Part shown: one piece after another, positions 25,543-35,313 of the stretch
Position numbering within the stretch: the first letter of the stretch is position 1
Layout: every line of letters starts with the position of its first letter
Origin: RUG12519 sp045649685
GTDB taxonomy: Bacteria; Bacillota; Clostridia; Oscillospirales; Ruminococcaceae
Length of the DNA: 64,000 nt
Assembly: GCA_045649685.1 (NCBI GenBank)
Contig: JAZRQJ010000005.1
Span: 25,936 to 89,935, forward strand
Direction: 5' to 3'
Program-made: the position numbers and the translations under genes
The notes under the pieces: model-generated
The model's database searches: none
Seen by the model: only the letters and a program-made list of their open reading frames with translations
What the model was told of the DNA's origin: nothing

Positions 25543-27052
25543 AATTTTTATTCACCATTTCTTTAAAAACATTATTTAAATTATTTATTATGTTAGTGGA
25601 AGTCATGCTTCTAGATGTTTTTGTTGATTGTGTTAATAAATCAGCAGATAGGCCATGAGCAAATATAGCGTTAGATATTGCGTGTTGCATATTTTCGTGA
25701 CACGGAATAAATGCTGTTATAATTCCTGTTAAAGCATCACCTGTTCCACCTTTTGCCAATCCTTCATTACCGCTGGTATTAACATATTGATTGCCTTCAG
25801 GAGTAGATAATATAGTGTAGGGGCCTTTTAGAACTAAAAAGCAATTCCATTCTATGGCTTTTTGTTTTGATATTTGAAATCTATTTGTTTCTATTTTAGT
25901 GACTGAACATTTACATAATCTAGCCATTTCACCGGTATGTGGTGTTAAAACTGTAGGTTGATTCCTTAGTTTTATTAAATTTATCAACTCATCATCTAAG
26001 AAGTAAAGAGCATCTGCATCTAAAACTATAGGTACATTACTTAAAATGACTTTTTTCACAACATTTCTAGTAATAGTTTTTCTGGATAATCCTGGACCGC
26101 ATGCTATAATGCTAGTTTTATCCGGTGTTTGAAAATCGTATATATATCCGTCTTTTTCTAGGCAAGGGGTATATGTTGCTTCTAGTAAATGATTTATTGT
26201 GTAACTTTTTGCAAATTCTGGAATACATAAAGTGATTAAACCTATTCCGGAACAAAGGCACGCTTTAGCAGATAATATAGGTGCGCTAGGCATATATTTG
26301 CTTCCACCAATTATTAATGCTTTGCCATAAGTTCCTTTGTGCGAATTTGGTTGGCGTGCGGGGAAAGTGAATTTAAAATTTTCTTTATCCCAAGTTTGTT
26401 TTAATGTTGTTTTTGGCTTATGATCAAATATAATTCCTGCATCAACAACCGAAATTTTGCCGTAATTAATTTTAGATGGATATAAGAAAGCACTTATTTT
26501 TGGAAAAGATACTGTAAAAGTGTAATGGGCTTTTATTGGGTTTTCAATCATTTCACCATTGGCAGACACTCCACTAGGTATATCTATCGATATAATTTTT
26601 GCGTTTGATTTATTTATATATGAAATGAGCTGATAATAAATTGAATTTGATTTACATTTAAAACCTATGCCCAATATAGCGTCTATTATAACGGTAGATT
26701 TATCAATAAGGTGATTAGTTGATTTATCATATGGAAAAAAGCTATATCCGTGATTTTTGTATAAATTAAGATGATATAGGGAAGGACCTTTGTATGTAGA
26801 GGAATCAGGTATAATTACAAGATTTACATTAAAGTTTAAGTTTTTTAATCTGCGTGCAATTACTATGCCGTCTCCACCATTATTGCCATGGCCACAAAAT
26901 ATTGTTATGGTATCTGTTGGTTTTACAATTTTTAAAATTTTATGTGTTATTGCTTGACCAGCATTTTCCATCAATATTTCAGATGGGATTCCTAGAGAAT
27001 CTATTGTATATTTATCAGCATCATACATTTCTTCTTTTGAAAATATTACCAC
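25529..27052 (-). CDS. nnr: Bifunctional NAD(P)H-hydrate epimerase / ADP-dependent dehydratase
   Basis: 507 aa fusion. The N-terminal YjeF_N epimerase (NnrE; FCGHGNNGGDGIVIARRL, IDAILGIGF, SIDIPSGVSANG) is joined to the ribokinase-like dehydratase (NnrD; HKGTYGKALIIGGS, VLDADALYFL, LTPHTGEMARL, NTSGNEGLAKGGTGDALTG). Together they repair hydrated, inactive NADH and NADPH. The GTG at 27052 follows AAGAAGG by about nine bases; the in-frame GTG at 27061 is too close to that site. It is the upstream partner of prmA. Confidence 0.95.
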   Translation of the reverse strand: MVIFSKEEMYDADKYTIDSLGIPSEILMENAGQAITHKILKIVKPTDTITIFCGHGNNGGDGIVIARRLKNLNFNVNLVIIPDSSTYKGPSLYHLNLYKNHGYSFFPYDKSTNHLIDKSTVIIDAILGIGFKCKSNSIYYQLISYINKSNAKIISIDIPSGVSANGEMIENPIKAHYTFTVSFPKISAFLYPSKINYGKISVVDAGIIFDHKPKTTLKQTWDKENFKFTFPARQPNSHKGTYGKALIIGGSKYMPSAPILSAKACLCSGIGLITLCIPEFAKSYTINHLLEATYTPCLEKDGYIYDFQTPDKTSIIACGPGLSRKTITRNVVKKVILSNVPIVLDADALYFLDDELINLIKLRNQPTVLTPHTGEMARLCKCSVTKIETNRFQISKQKAIEWNCFLVLKGPYTILSTPEGNQYVNTSGNEGLAKGGTGDALTGIITAFIPCHENMQHAISNAIFAHGLSADLLTQSTKTSRSMTSTNIINNLNNVFKEMVNKNYELD

Positions 27053-27108
27053 TAATATCACCTTCTTTTCAAAATACAGTATACATTTAAATTAAATAAT
27101 AATCAAGA

Positions 27109-27154
27109 AAAATAACCCTCCAATCACAAAATATTGTTATCAGAGGGTTATTTT
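27109..27154 (-). terminator. Terminator of the hrcA-grpE-dnaK-dnaJ operon
   Basis: On the minus strand a perfect stem (AATAACCCTC and its complement; 27111-27120 with 27143-27152) with a 22-nt loop is followed by a run of T. It separates the heat-shock operon from the nnr gene. Confidence 0.8.
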
Positions 27155-28312
27155 TTAATTAAACATATCTTTTATTTTATCAAAAAAGCATTTTCTTTTA
27201 TGATAATTTTTTTCATTAAGTGAATCATCGAATTCTTTTATTAATTTCTTCTGTGTTTCATTAAGATTACGTGGAACTTCAATTGTAGTTGTTATTAGCA
27301 TATCTCCTCTGCCATGAGCACGAAGTTTATTAACACCTTTTCCTTTTAATCTAAATGTTGTTCCAGGCTGAGTTCCTTCTGGTACGCTGTATTTTACTTT
27401 ACCATCTATTGTTGGAACAACAACATCAGCACCATTAACTGCCTGTGAATATGTAATTGGTATGTCACATAGTATGTCGAACCCACGTCTTTTAAATAAA
27501 TGATCCGGTCTAACAGTTATTGCTACGTTTAGATTTCCATATGGGCCACCGTTAGATCCTGCATTTCCTTCACCAGAAACTAGTAAAGTTTGGCCATCAT
27601 CAATTCCACCAGGAATGTTTATTTTTATTTTTTTAGTTTTAGATTTTTTACCAGTTCCATGGCATCCAGAACAAGGATTTGTTATAATTGTTCCTTTACC
27701 ACTACATTTTGGACATGTTCGAGATGATGTCATAATTCCAAAAGGAGTTCTTTGCTGAACTTTAATCTGACCCATACCTCCACAATCAGGACATGTAGTT
27801 GGTTGTGAACCAGAAGCTGCTCCACTTCCCATACATTTATCACATTTATCCATTTTGGTTATGCTTATTTCTTTGCTTGTTCCTTTGCAGGCTTCCAAAA
27901 ATGAAATAGTTATACTTGAAAATGTATCTTGACCACGTTTTGGGGCATTAGCATTAGATCGGTGTGAACCACCAAATCCACCAAAGCCTCCACCACCAAA
28001 CATACTATCAAATATGTCTCCTAGGTCAACATCAAATCCGCCGGCATCATATCCGCCAGCTCCAGCTCCGGCTCCAAAATTAGGATCAACGCCTGCATGA
28101 CCAAATTGGTCATATTGGGCGCGTTTAGTTGAATCACTAAGAACCTCGTAAGCTTCACTAACTTCTTTAAATTTTTGTTCTGCTTCTTTATCATTAGGAC
28201 ATAAATCTGGATGATATTTCTTTGCTAATTTACGATATGCTTTTTTTATTTCGCTATCTGAAGCACCTTTTGATATACCAAGCACTTCATAATAATCTCG
28301 TTTATTTGCCAA
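27155..28312 (-). CDS. dnaJ: Chaperone protein DnaJ
   Basis: 385 aa. J domain with the HPD motif at residues 34-36, Gly/Phe-rich linker (about 75-115), four CxxCxGxG zinc-binding repeats (CDKCMGSG, CPDCGGMG, CPKCSGKG, CSGCHGTG) and the C-terminal substrate-binding domain. It stimulates DnaK ATPase. The TTG at 28312 (MANKRDYYEVLG) is placed by GGAGG and the family N-terminus. Last gene of the heat-shock operon. Confidence 0.97.
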   Translation of the reverse strand: MANKRDYYEVLGISKGASDSEIKKAYRKLAKKYHPDLCPNDKEAEQKFKEVSEAYEVLSDSTKRAQYDQFGHAGVDPNFGAGAGAGGYDAGGFDVDLGDIFDSMFGGGGFGGFGGSHRSNANAPKRGQDTFSSITISFLEACKGTSKEISITKMDKCDKCMGSGAASGSQPTTCPDCGGMGQIKVQQRTPFGIMTSSRTCPKCSGKGTIITNPCSGCHGTGKKSKTKKIKINIPGGIDDGQTLLVSGEGNAGSNGGPYGNLNVAITVRPDHLFKRRGFDILCDIPITYSQAVNGADVVVPTIDGKVKYSVPEGTQPGTTFRLKGKGVNKLRAHGRGDMLITTTIEVPRNLNETQKKLIKEFDDSLNEKNYHKRKCFFDKIKDMFN

Positions 28313-28338
28313 GGTTATTTCCTCCAAAATTGCAAAGG

Positions 28339-28374
28339 GGAAACAAGGTTATTTAGTATATTTCCCTTGTTTCC
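28339..28374 (-). other. Intercistronic hairpin between dnaK and dnaJ
   Basis: Perfect 10-bp arms (GGAAACAAGG at 28339-28348, complement at 28365-28374) with a 16-nt loop. No U-run follows on the minus strand, so it is more likely an mRNA stability or processing element than a terminator. Confidence 0.55.
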
Positions 28375-28389
28375 GAATGCAGTATATTA

Positions 28390-30252
28390 TTAATTGTTTT
28401 TACTATTGTCATCAACATCAGTATAATCTACATCAACAACATTATCATCAGTAGAATTAGATGATTCATTAGAACTTGAAGATGCTTGTTGATCTTGATT
28501 TGATGCTTGTGTCTGAGCTTGTGCTTGTTTATATATTTTTTCAGAAATAGAATAAACAGCTTTTTGTAGGTCTTCTTGTTTTGATTTTATGTCATCTATA
28601 TTTGTTGCCTTTAAAGCCTCTTTTAACGCATTTACCTTTGTTTGAATTGATGATTTTTCATCTTCAGATAATTTATCTCCTGATTCAGACAAGATTTTCT
28701 CACTTTGGTAAACTAACTGATCCGCATTATTTTTAACTTCAACTTCTTCTTTTTTCTTTTTGTCTTCTGAGGCAAACTTTTCAGCCTCTTTAACTGCTTT
28801 ATCGATTTCTTCATCACTCATGTTTGTTGATGATGTTATTGTAATGTTTTGTGCCTTTCCTGTTCCTAAGTCTTTTGCAGAAACGTGCACAATGCCGTTA
28901 GCGTCTATATCAAAAGTAACTTCAATTTGAGGGATTCCACGAGGTGCTGGAGCAATTCCATCCAAACGAAACATTCCTAACTGTTTATTGTCACGGCAGA
29001 ATTCACGTTCGCCTTGATATATTGCAACATCAACAGAAGTTTGACCATCTGCAGCAGTTGTAAATATTTGAGTTTTTTTAGTTGGAATTGTAGTGTTACG
29101 TTCAATCATTTTTGCCATAACTCCACCTTGAGTTTCCAAACCTAATGTCAATGGAGTAACATCCAATAGTAGCAATCCTTTAACGTCGCCACCAAGAACA
29201 CCACCTTGTATTGCAGCACCAATTGATACACATTCATCAGGGTTTATTCCTTTGAAAGGTTCTTTGTTTAGTTTCTTTTCAACAGCTTCATAAACTGCTG
29301 GAATTCTTGTAGAACCACCAACCATTAAAATTTTATCTAGTTCAGAAGCTGAAAGACCTGCATCTGATAGAGCTTGTTGAACTGGTTCCATTGTTTTTTC
29401 AACTAAATCTGCAGTTAATTCATTAAATTTTGCTCTACTTAATGTTAAATCTAAGTGCTTAGGACCAGTTGCATCTGCAGTTATAAATGGCTGATTTATA
29501 TTTGTGCTCATAGTTGAAGATAGTTCAATTTTAGCTTTTTCAGCTGCCTCTTTAAGACGCTGCATAGCCATTTTATCTGAGGACAGATCAATTCCTTCAG
29601 CTTTTTTAAATTCAGAAACGATCCAGTCTATAATTCTTTGGTCGAAGTCGTCTCCACCTAGTTTGTTGTTACCTGCTGTCGCTAAAACTTCTTGAACTCC
29701 ATCTCCCATTTCAATTATTGAAACGTCGAAAGTTCCTCCACCTAAGTCATATACCATTACTTTTTGGTCGTCTTCTTTGTCTACACCATATGCAAGAGCA
29801 GCTGCAGTAGGCTCATTTATTATTCTCTTAACGTCTAAGCCAGCAATTTTTCCAGCATCTTTAGTTGCTTGACGCTGTGAATCTGAAAAGTAAGCAGGAA
29901 CTGTTATTACAGCTTCAGTTACTGGTTCACCCAAATATGCTTCTGCGTCAGCTTTTAGTTTTTGTAAAATCATAGCTGAAATTTCTTGAGGAGTGTAGTT
30001 TTTATCTTCAATATTAACTTTATAATCTGTTCCCATATGACGTTTAATGGAAATTATTGTTTTTTCAGGGTTAGTTATTGCTTGTCTTTTAGCAACCTGA
30101 CCAACCATTCTTTCACCTGTTTTTGAAAATGCAACAACCGATGCAGTTGTTCTAGAACCTTCTGCGTTTGGAATTACAACAGCTTCTCCACCTTCCATTA
30201 CAGAAACGCAGGAATTTGTTGTTCCAAGATCTATTCCTATTATTTTACTCAT
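28390..30252 (-). CDS. dnaK: Chaperone protein DnaK (Hsp70)
   Basis: 620 aa. The ATPase domain starts with IGIDLGTTNSCVSVMEGG and contains VITVPAYFSDSQRQATKDAG, YDLGGGTFDVSI and GGSTRIPAVYEAV. The substrate-binding domain starts near DVTPLTLGLETQGG. The lid ends in a Gln/Ser/Asn/Asp-rich tail, DNVVDVDYTDVDD. It folds proteins in the cytoplasm with DnaJ and GrpE. ATG start, third gene of the CIRCE-controlled operon. Confidence 0.99.
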   Translation of the reverse strand: MSKIIGIDLGTTNSCVSVMEGGEAVVIPNAEGSRTTASVVAFSKTGERMVGQVAKRQAITNPEKTIISIKRHMGTDYKVNIEDKNYTPQEISAMILQKLKADAEAYLGEPVTEAVITVPAYFSDSQRQATKDAGKIAGLDVKRIINEPTAAALAYGVDKEDDQKVMVYDLGGGTFDVSIIEMGDGVQEVLATAGNNKLGGDDFDQRIIDWIVSEFKKAEGIDLSSDKMAMQRLKEAAEKAKIELSSTMSTNINQPFITADATGPKHLDLTLSRAKFNELTADLVEKTMEPVQQALSDAGLSASELDKILMVGGSTRIPAVYEAVEKKLNKEPFKGINPDECVSIGAAIQGGVLGGDVKGLLLLDVTPLTLGLETQGGVMAKMIERNTTIPTKKTQIFTTAADGQTSVDVAIYQGEREFCRDNKQLGMFRLDGIAPAPRGIPQIEVTFDIDANGIVHVSAKDLGTGKAQNITITSSTNMSDEEIDKAVKEAEKFASEDKKKKEEVEVKNNADQLVYQSEKILSESGDKLSEDEKSSIQTKVNALKEALKATNIDDIKSKQEDLQKAVYSISEKIYKQAQAQTQASNQDQQASSSSNESSNSTDDNVVDVDYTDVDDNSKNN

Positions 30253-30317
30253 ATTAAATTACCTCCATAGTAAATTGTTTTATATTTTTATTGTTGAATA
30301 TAAATTCAAATTATATT

Positions 30318-30887
30318 CTAAGGATTAGCTACAACTACCATAGCATGGCGTATAACAGTGTCCTTTAATTTATATCCTTTTTGCAAAACTTGGCAAACAG
30401 TATTGTGATCGAAATTTTCATCTTCAATTACATTAATTGCGTTATGACAATTTGGATCGAATGTTTTGCCTTCGCTTTCAATTTCAACGACACCTATCTT
30501 TTTCAGAGTATCGCAAAATTGATCAACAACTAATTTTATGCCCTTGCTTAAATTATCATCGCTACTTACAGATTCAAGAGCACGCTCTAAATTATCTAGA
30601 ACAGACAATAAAGGTGTTATGCAATCTGCTTGTGCAGATATATATATATTTTCTTTTTCCTTTATTGTACGTTTACGGAAATTGTCAAATTCAGCTTTTA
30701 GTCTTAAATCTTGATTTTGAAGATCCTTAAGTTTAGCTTCTAATTCACTTATTTCTGATGATATTTCTTCAGCATCTTCTAAAATTTCATTTTGTTCAAC
30801 ATCATTTTTTGATTCTTCTTGATTATCTTTATTATTTGTTTCAATATCATTTAACTGATCAATAGTGTCTTTTGTATTTTTTTCCAT
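30318..30887 (-). CDS. grpE: Nucleotide exchange factor GrpE
   Basis: 189 aa. An acidic, Asn/Glu-rich N-terminus and coiled coil (about 45-85) precede the conserved core: AEFDNFRKRTIKEKE, LLSVLDNLERAL, KGIKLVVDQFCDTLKKIGVVEIE, FDPNCHNAI and the final KGYKLKDTVIRHAMVVVA. It releases ADP from DnaK. ATG at 30887 follows AAGGAG by nine bases and begins four bases after the hrcA stop codon; the longer frame starts inside hrcA. Confidence 0.97.
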   Translation of the reverse strand: MEKNTKDTIDQLNDIETNNKDNQEESKNDVEQNEILEDAEEISSEISELEAKLKDLQNQDLRLKAEFDNFRKRTIKEKENIYISAQADCITPLLSVLDNLERALESVSSDDNLSKGIKLVVDQFCDTLKKIGVVEIESEGKTFDPNCHNAINVIEDENFDHNTVCQVLQKGYKLKDTVIRHAMVVVANP

Positions 30888-30891
30888 GTGG

Positions 30892-31935
30892 CTATTCTCC
30901 TTCTTCAGTTTCTGATTCAAATTCATTTAACATATTATCTATTATAGATGTAACACTTTTCGAAAAATAGGAAACATAGGGGATAATTTTTTGATAATCT
31001 AATCTTATAGGACCTATTACTCCAAATGAACCGAATTGACTATTTGTTCCATACTTAGAGAGGATTAAGCTAGAATTACCAACTGCAAATGTATCATCTT
31101 CTTTTCCAAAAACAATATTTATTCCAGAAAAAGCACTTGATAATATATCTTCTATTTGATTCTTAGCAGACATGAATTCCATTAATTCATTGGCTTTTAA
31201 TCCATCATATTTTAGTAAATTATTTTCACCTTTCAAGTCTACTTGTGTTTGTGAAATTTCATCATATAGTTCATGCAAAGTATTTAGAAGAGGAGATAGG
31301 CTTAAAATGTAATTTCCCATGGCAGTTGACAAATTATCAAAAATATTTTCGTCAAATGAATCCAATGAAAGACCTTTAAGATTCTCATTAATTATTTTTT
31401 CAAAAAACTCTAACTGTTCATTAGTTATGTTAAACTGCATTCGGCAAATTTTATTTTTTATTTCTCCCGAAGAAGTTATTAATAAAACAGCATAAATTCT
31501 TTTTCCAGTTGGGATTACTTCAACTTTAGAAATAACTGAAAATTTTGGCAAGCAGTTAGTTGACACAGCAGCTAAACCAGTAATCTCTGATAACGCACTT
31601 ACAGCATTATCTATAACTGCGGAAATTGAACTTGTATCTGCTTGCAGTAATTTATCTATTTCTGCTTTTTCTTCACAACTCAAACTTTTTGGTGTTATAA
31701 TATGATTTATATATGCCCTAAAACCAAGATATGTAGGGACTCTTCCTGCCGAAGTATGTGGCTGCTCTAATAATCCCAAATTTTCTAATTTAACCATATC
31801 ATTTCGTATTGTGGCAGGTGAAACAGTTTTATTAAGCTTTGAACAAACAGCTACACTACCTACAGGTTCTCCTGTTTCAATGTATAAATCAACTATGTGT
31901 TCTAAAATTTTTAACCGCCTTTCGTCGCTTTTCAT
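30892..31935 (-). CDS. hrcA: Heat-inducible transcription repressor HrcA
   Basis: 347 aa. N-terminal winged helix (RRLKILEHIVDLYIETGEPVGS and SPATIRNDMVKLENLGLLEQPHTSAGRVPT) and the HrcA GAF-like and dimerisation domains; FGVIGPIRLDYQKIIPYVSYFS near the end is a family hallmark. It binds CIRCE and represses this operon, with GroEL as thermosensor in Bacillus. First gene of the operon, preceded by the operator and promoter described separately. Confidence 0.97.
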   Translation of the reverse strand: MKSDERRLKILEHIVDLYIETGEPVGSVAVCSKLNKTVSPATIRNDMVKLENLGLLEQPHTSAGRVPTYLGFRAYINHIITPKSLSCEEKAEIDKLLQADTSSISAVIDNAVSALSEITGLAAVSTNCLPKFSVISKVEVIPTGKRIYAVLLITSSGEIKNKICRMQFNITNEQLEFFEKIINENLKGLSLDSFDENIFDNLSTAMGNYILSLSPLLNTLHELYDEISQTQVDLKGENNLLKYDGLKANELMEFMSAKNQIEDILSSAFSGINIVFGKEDDTFAVGNSSLILSKYGTNSQFGSFGVIGPIRLDYQKIIPYVSYFSKSVTSIIDNMLNEFESETEEGE

Positions 31936-31967
31936 ATATTTAACACCTCAATATACGATGAATTATT

Positions 31968-31994
31968 TTAGCACTCATATTATCCGAGTGCTAA
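31968..31994. promoter_or_regulatory. CIRCE operator of the hrcA operon
   Basis: Perfect consensus arms TTAGCACTC (31968-31976) and GAGTGCTAA (31986-31994) separated by nine bases. It sits just downstream of the -10 element, over the transcription start, where bound HrcA blocks initiation. Confidence 0.97.
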
Positions 31995-31999
31995 TTATA

Positions 32000-32028
32000 A
32001 TATTATCACCATTTTCCAATTATGTCAA
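32000..32028 (-). promoter_or_regulatory. Promoter of the hrcA-grpE-dnaK-dnaJ operon
   Basis: Minus strand: perfect TTGACA (32023-32028), 17-nt spacer, TAATAT (32000-32005), immediately upstream of CIRCE. Confidence 0.85.
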
Positions 32029-32079
32029 TATCTTATTAAAAATAATTTTTGTTTTGTAGGATATATTGTTTATTTAAAT

Positions 32080-32115
32080 AAGAAGTAACAATAAATAATC
32101 TTATTGCTACTTCTT
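32080..32115 (-). terminator. Terminator of the Gld-like ABC operon
   Basis: A 15-bp stem with one mismatch (32080-32094 with 32101-32115) and a 6-nt loop, followed on the minus strand by T/A-rich sequence. Confidence 0.65.
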
Positions 32116-32124
32116 CATATTTAG

Positions 32125-33138
32125 TTAATTATTGAAAGACATGTTTAACCATGGTAAATTAGACTCACTTATCGAATATATTGCTGGAATATCATTTATC
32201 ATAACATAATATGATTTATGAACTGTGTTTTCACTTTCGTTTTCTTTTTGATGTATATCGTCATGATCTGAATGTGAATATTGTTTTGAATCTGAAATAG
32301 AACCTATTTTAAAACAGTATGTTTCGCCATCAATAACATATGTGATGGTAGCTTGTGGAGTATTTAAACCGCATGAGCTTATAGTAGCATCTGAAGGGTT
32401 TATGGTGTATACATTGGTTGCAGTTAATGTGAACGGAGAATTTTCTAATTGAATTCTTATATCTTCCGTTACTGTTAAATTGGAAGGAGTAATTATATTT
32501 AATTTTCCATCATCATTTGTTGTTATTTCAATGGGTGTTTTTAAATTGCTTTTTTCTATTGTACATTTAGTTATGCCTCCACTTACCCAATTTCCATCTT
32601 GATCTAGTTTTCTAGCAGAATATGGAATTAAATTTAGATTAGCATATTGAAAATGTTCTTTTAGAAAAGGTTTTATTTGAGATATTGGAACTAATGCAAT
32701 TTCATTTTTAGATTCTTCAAGACAATAATATGCGGTTTTATCTGGATTCATGTTACCAATTTTTAAGGTTGTTGAATATTTATTAAATTCAGTTTTTACA
32801 GTAATTTTAGGATCTTTAAGTCCGTAGTCATTTAAATCGTTTTGTGGAGTAAAAATATTTTCGGCTTCTAAACTCTTAGCTGAATTAAACAGCATTTCAC
32901 AAAAAGATTGATTGATTGGGATTTTGTTGAATTCGCTTATTTTCCATATACCATTTTGAAGGGAAATAGAAAAGCTTTTATTATCTGATGTTATTGTGAC
33001 TTTTATTGGATCGTCATATGAATAATATTTTTTATTAGTTGAAATTTGTTGTGGTGTGGCGTTTAATATTAAAATTGACAGCACTAAAGTTACAAGTATT
33101 ATTGCATAAATTAATATTGTTTTTTTCTTTTTTTTCAT
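32125..33138 (-). CDS. DUF4340 domain-containing membrane-anchored protein
   Basis: 337 aa. One N-terminal membrane helix (about 7-27) and a long extracytoplasmic part containing repeats of a beta-rich module typical of DUF4340 (VTITSDNKSFSISLQNGIWKISE ... YGLKDPKITVKTEF ... TTLKIGNMNPDKTAYYCLE). DUF4340 proteins are regularly encoded beside Gld-type ABC transporters; their role is not known. A His/Asp-rich stretch (SHSDHDDIHQKENESE, about 290-305) is a possible metal-binding insertion. The ATG follows the stop of the GldG-like gene by three bases. Confidence 0.82.
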   Translation of the reverse strand: MKKKKKTILIYAIILVTLVLSILILNATPQQISTNKKYYSYDDPIKVTITSDNKSFSISLQNGIWKISEFNKIPINQSFCEMLFNSAKSLEAENIFTPQNDLNDYGLKDPKITVKTEFNKYSTTLKIGNMNPDKTAYYCLEESKNEIALVPISQIKPFLKEHFQYANLNLIPYSARKLDQDGNWVSGGITKCTIEKSNLKTPIEITTNDDGKLNIITPSNLTVTEDIRIQLENSPFTLTATNVYTINPSDATISSCGLNTPQATITYVIDGETYCFKIGSISDSKQYSHSDHDDIHQKENESENTVHKSYYVMINDIPAIYSISESNLPWLNMSFNN

Positions 33139-33141
33139 TAT

Positions 33142-34599
33142 CTACCGTCTCTTTCTATATCTATAAACAATATATCCAATTATAGCAATTGTTACTGGAA
33201 CTACTGCCATAAACAGAAAACCTATTATGGTTACTTGAAGAATGTTTATTCCAAGAGGTGGTGTTGACATAGATTTAGGCAAAATGGTTATATTGCTTTT
33301 GTGATCGGTTGTTTCACCAAGAACACTTAATACAAACTCTCCATTTCCGTAATTTGGAATATCCATAGCAGATAATATTTCAATATTCGAGAAAGCAGTA
33401 ACTTTTGTTGTTTTTTTATCGTTTATATTTTTTTGAGTTCCAATAGCAACTGAAAAAGATGATTTGGGGGCTGATTCATATTTGAAATTTTTATCATTTT
33501 CATTTAATATAGAACAAGTTTTGCTTGTTGCACATATTTCTGTTTGAATTATGGCATCATTTATTTTTTCCAGGTGCATTGGTTTGCATGATTTAACTAC
33601 AATGGGTGCGTTTTTAATTGAGATATTCTCTGTATATTTATTAGAATCATCTGCCAGTGAATAAAATTGATTTGTAGAATTTCCTATTAGATTTTTAGGA
33701 TTGGTTTCTACAACCATTCCTTCAGAAAAAGTGATTCCATATTTTTTTAATAGTGATTCTAAATTAGGTAATTTTGTTTGTGTTGCTGAAGCAAAATATA
33801 TTAAAGAGCCGCCATTATTTAAATATTCTTCAATTTTAGACATATCTTCTGACGTATAGTCGGTTTTTGGGCTGCTAATTATCATTAATTCAAAATCTTC
33901 AGCGATTTCATCTTTAGCAAAATTTAAATTATTTAGATCATAGCCATTATCTTTAAATTGTTGAGCTATAGGAGAAATATCAGTTTCACCATGTCCATTA
34001 ATTACAGCTGTTTTAACGAGATTTTGACCAGAAATAAATTCTAGGGCGTGAGCAATATTTGATTCTACATTTGAAACTATTTGATGTTGTTGACTATGTA
34101 TGTCTCCGTATGATTGAGTAAACATTTTTGATTGTGGCAGATATTGTGAATTTTTTGAATCATCTGTAATTAATATGCCGCCCGAGTTTAATTGAAAATT
34201 TGGGTAGTTGGAAATAAAATTAGGATTTTGATCTAAATTGATAAATTCTATGCTTATATTTGGATTTTCGGAGGCAATATTTTTAGAAATGTTATATATA
34301 TGTAATAAATAGGGAGAACCGTTTTTAAATGTTTGTTCATCATCTAACAAAATTAATTTTGTTTTTTTATTGTAGTTCTTTAAAAAAGATTTTGTTTGAT
34401 CAGATATTTGATATAGTTGATTGGATGATAAATCTATTTGTATATTATATTTTTGAACAAGAGTAGAGCATACTATGTTTATTAAAAATACCATGGAAAT
34501 AAATATTGCTGTAAATGTTGCAGATAGCGTACTGTATTTAAATTTTTTGGTATGTAAAAGATTTTTTACATTACTTTTGATTTTTTGTCTGATTTTCAT
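33142..34599 (-). CDS. GldG-like ABC transport component
   Basis: 485 aa. A membrane helix near residues 27-49 is followed by an extracytoplasmic region resembling the ABC_transp_aux/GldG domain (YQISDQTKSFLKNYNKKTKLILLDDEQTF; TAVINGHGETDI; YFASATQTKLPNLESLLKKYGI), and a second helix lies at the C-terminus (about 455-480) with a basic tail. In Flavobacterium, GldG acts with GldA and GldF in gliding; in Firmicutes the same module occurs without gliding and its substrate is unknown. ATG start; nine bases after the permease gene. Confidence 0.82.
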   Translation of the reverse strand: MKIRQKIKSNVKNLLHTKKFKYSTLSATFTAIFISMVFLINIVCSTLVQKYNIQIDLSSNQLYQISDQTKSFLKNYNKKTKLILLDDEQTFKNGSPYLLHIYNISKNIASENPNISIEFINLDQNPNFISNYPNFQLNSGGILITDDSKNSQYLPQSKMFTQSYGDIHSQQHQIVSNVESNIAHALEFISGQNLVKTAVINGHGETDISPIAQQFKDNGYDLNNLNFAKDEIAEDFELMIISSPKTDYTSEDMSKIEEYLNNGGSLIYFASATQTKLPNLESLLKKYGITFSEGMVVETNPKNLIGNSTNQFYSLADDSNKYTENISIKNAPIVVKSCKPMHLEKINDAIIQTEICATSKTCSILNENDKNFKYESAPKSSFSVAIGTQKNINDKKTTKVTAFSNIEILSAMDIPNYGNGEFVLSVLGETTDHKSNITILPKSMSTPPLGINILQVTIIGFLFMAVVPVTIAIIGYIVYRYRKRR

Positions 34600-34608
34600 T
34601 ATTTTACC

Positions 34609-35313
34609 TCAATTCCAACGTTTTTTCTCCAGTGTTTGGACGGTTAAAAACATAAAAATGACGATTATGCTTATAAAATATAAAATATCTGATATGTTTA
34701 AAATTCCAGATATTAAATTGCTATATTTTGGCATTATAGCTAAACTGTTAATAAAAGTTTTAAGCCAGTCAAATGGCATATATTGTGACAGAGCATCTAT
34801 AAAAACGAATATTAAAAATATACCAAACGAGCCAAATGCGGATATTATTTGGCTTTCAGTTTTAGATGATACAAATATGCCTATTGAAATTAGGGAGGCG
34901 CCTAAAAGAGTTGTTCCTAACAAGCATCCAATTATTAAACTAAGAGAAATTTTTGCGAATATGCAAACAACAATGACATAAATTAAATTTATAGATGTTG
35001 CTGCTATGAACATAATTAAGGCTGAAATATATTTTCCTAAAACTATGTCGGTTATTTTGGCTGGAGAACAAAATAGCAGTTGATCGGTATGTAGTTTATA
35101 TTCTTCGCTAAATAATCGCATAGTTAGTATAGGAGTTAGTAATATAATTACCATAAATAGTGTTTGAAAAAATGCAGAAATATTAGAAGTGTTTTGTACT
35201 ATTGTGGATGAAAAGAAAAAAAATGCGGATAGAGCACAAAAAATGCTTATAAATATATATCCTATGGGATATAAAAAATATTCTCTTAATTCTTTGCGAA
35301 TTAGTGCGGTCAT
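34609..35313 (-). CDS. ABC-2 type transporter permease (GldF-like)
   Basis: 234 aa with six predicted membrane segments. The N-terminal ALIRKELREYFLYPIGYIFI and the segment LTPILTMRLFSEEYKLHTDQLLFCSPAKITDIVLGKYISA are typical of GldF/NosY-type ABC-2 permeases. It would form the channel for the ATPase encoded upstream; start and upstream stop overlap by four bases (ATGA), so the two are coupled. Confidence 0.88.
   Translation of the reverse strand: MTALIRKELREYFLYPIGYIFISIFCALSAFFFFSSTIVQNTSNISAFFQTLFMVIILLTPILTMRLFSEEYKLHTDQLLFCSPAKITDIVLGKYISALIMFIAATSINLIYVIVVCIFAKISLSLIIGCLLGTTLLGASLISIGIFVSSKTESQIISAFGSFGIFLIFVFIDALSQYMPFDWLKTFINSLAIMPKYSNLISGILNISDILYFISIIVIFMFLTVQTLEKKRWN

Noticed and set aside
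34475..34981. 168-codon plus-strand frame over the GldG/GldF-like genes
   Set aside because: Antisense to the permease gene. Its hydrophobicity mirrors that gene, and it has no ribosome binding site or family match.
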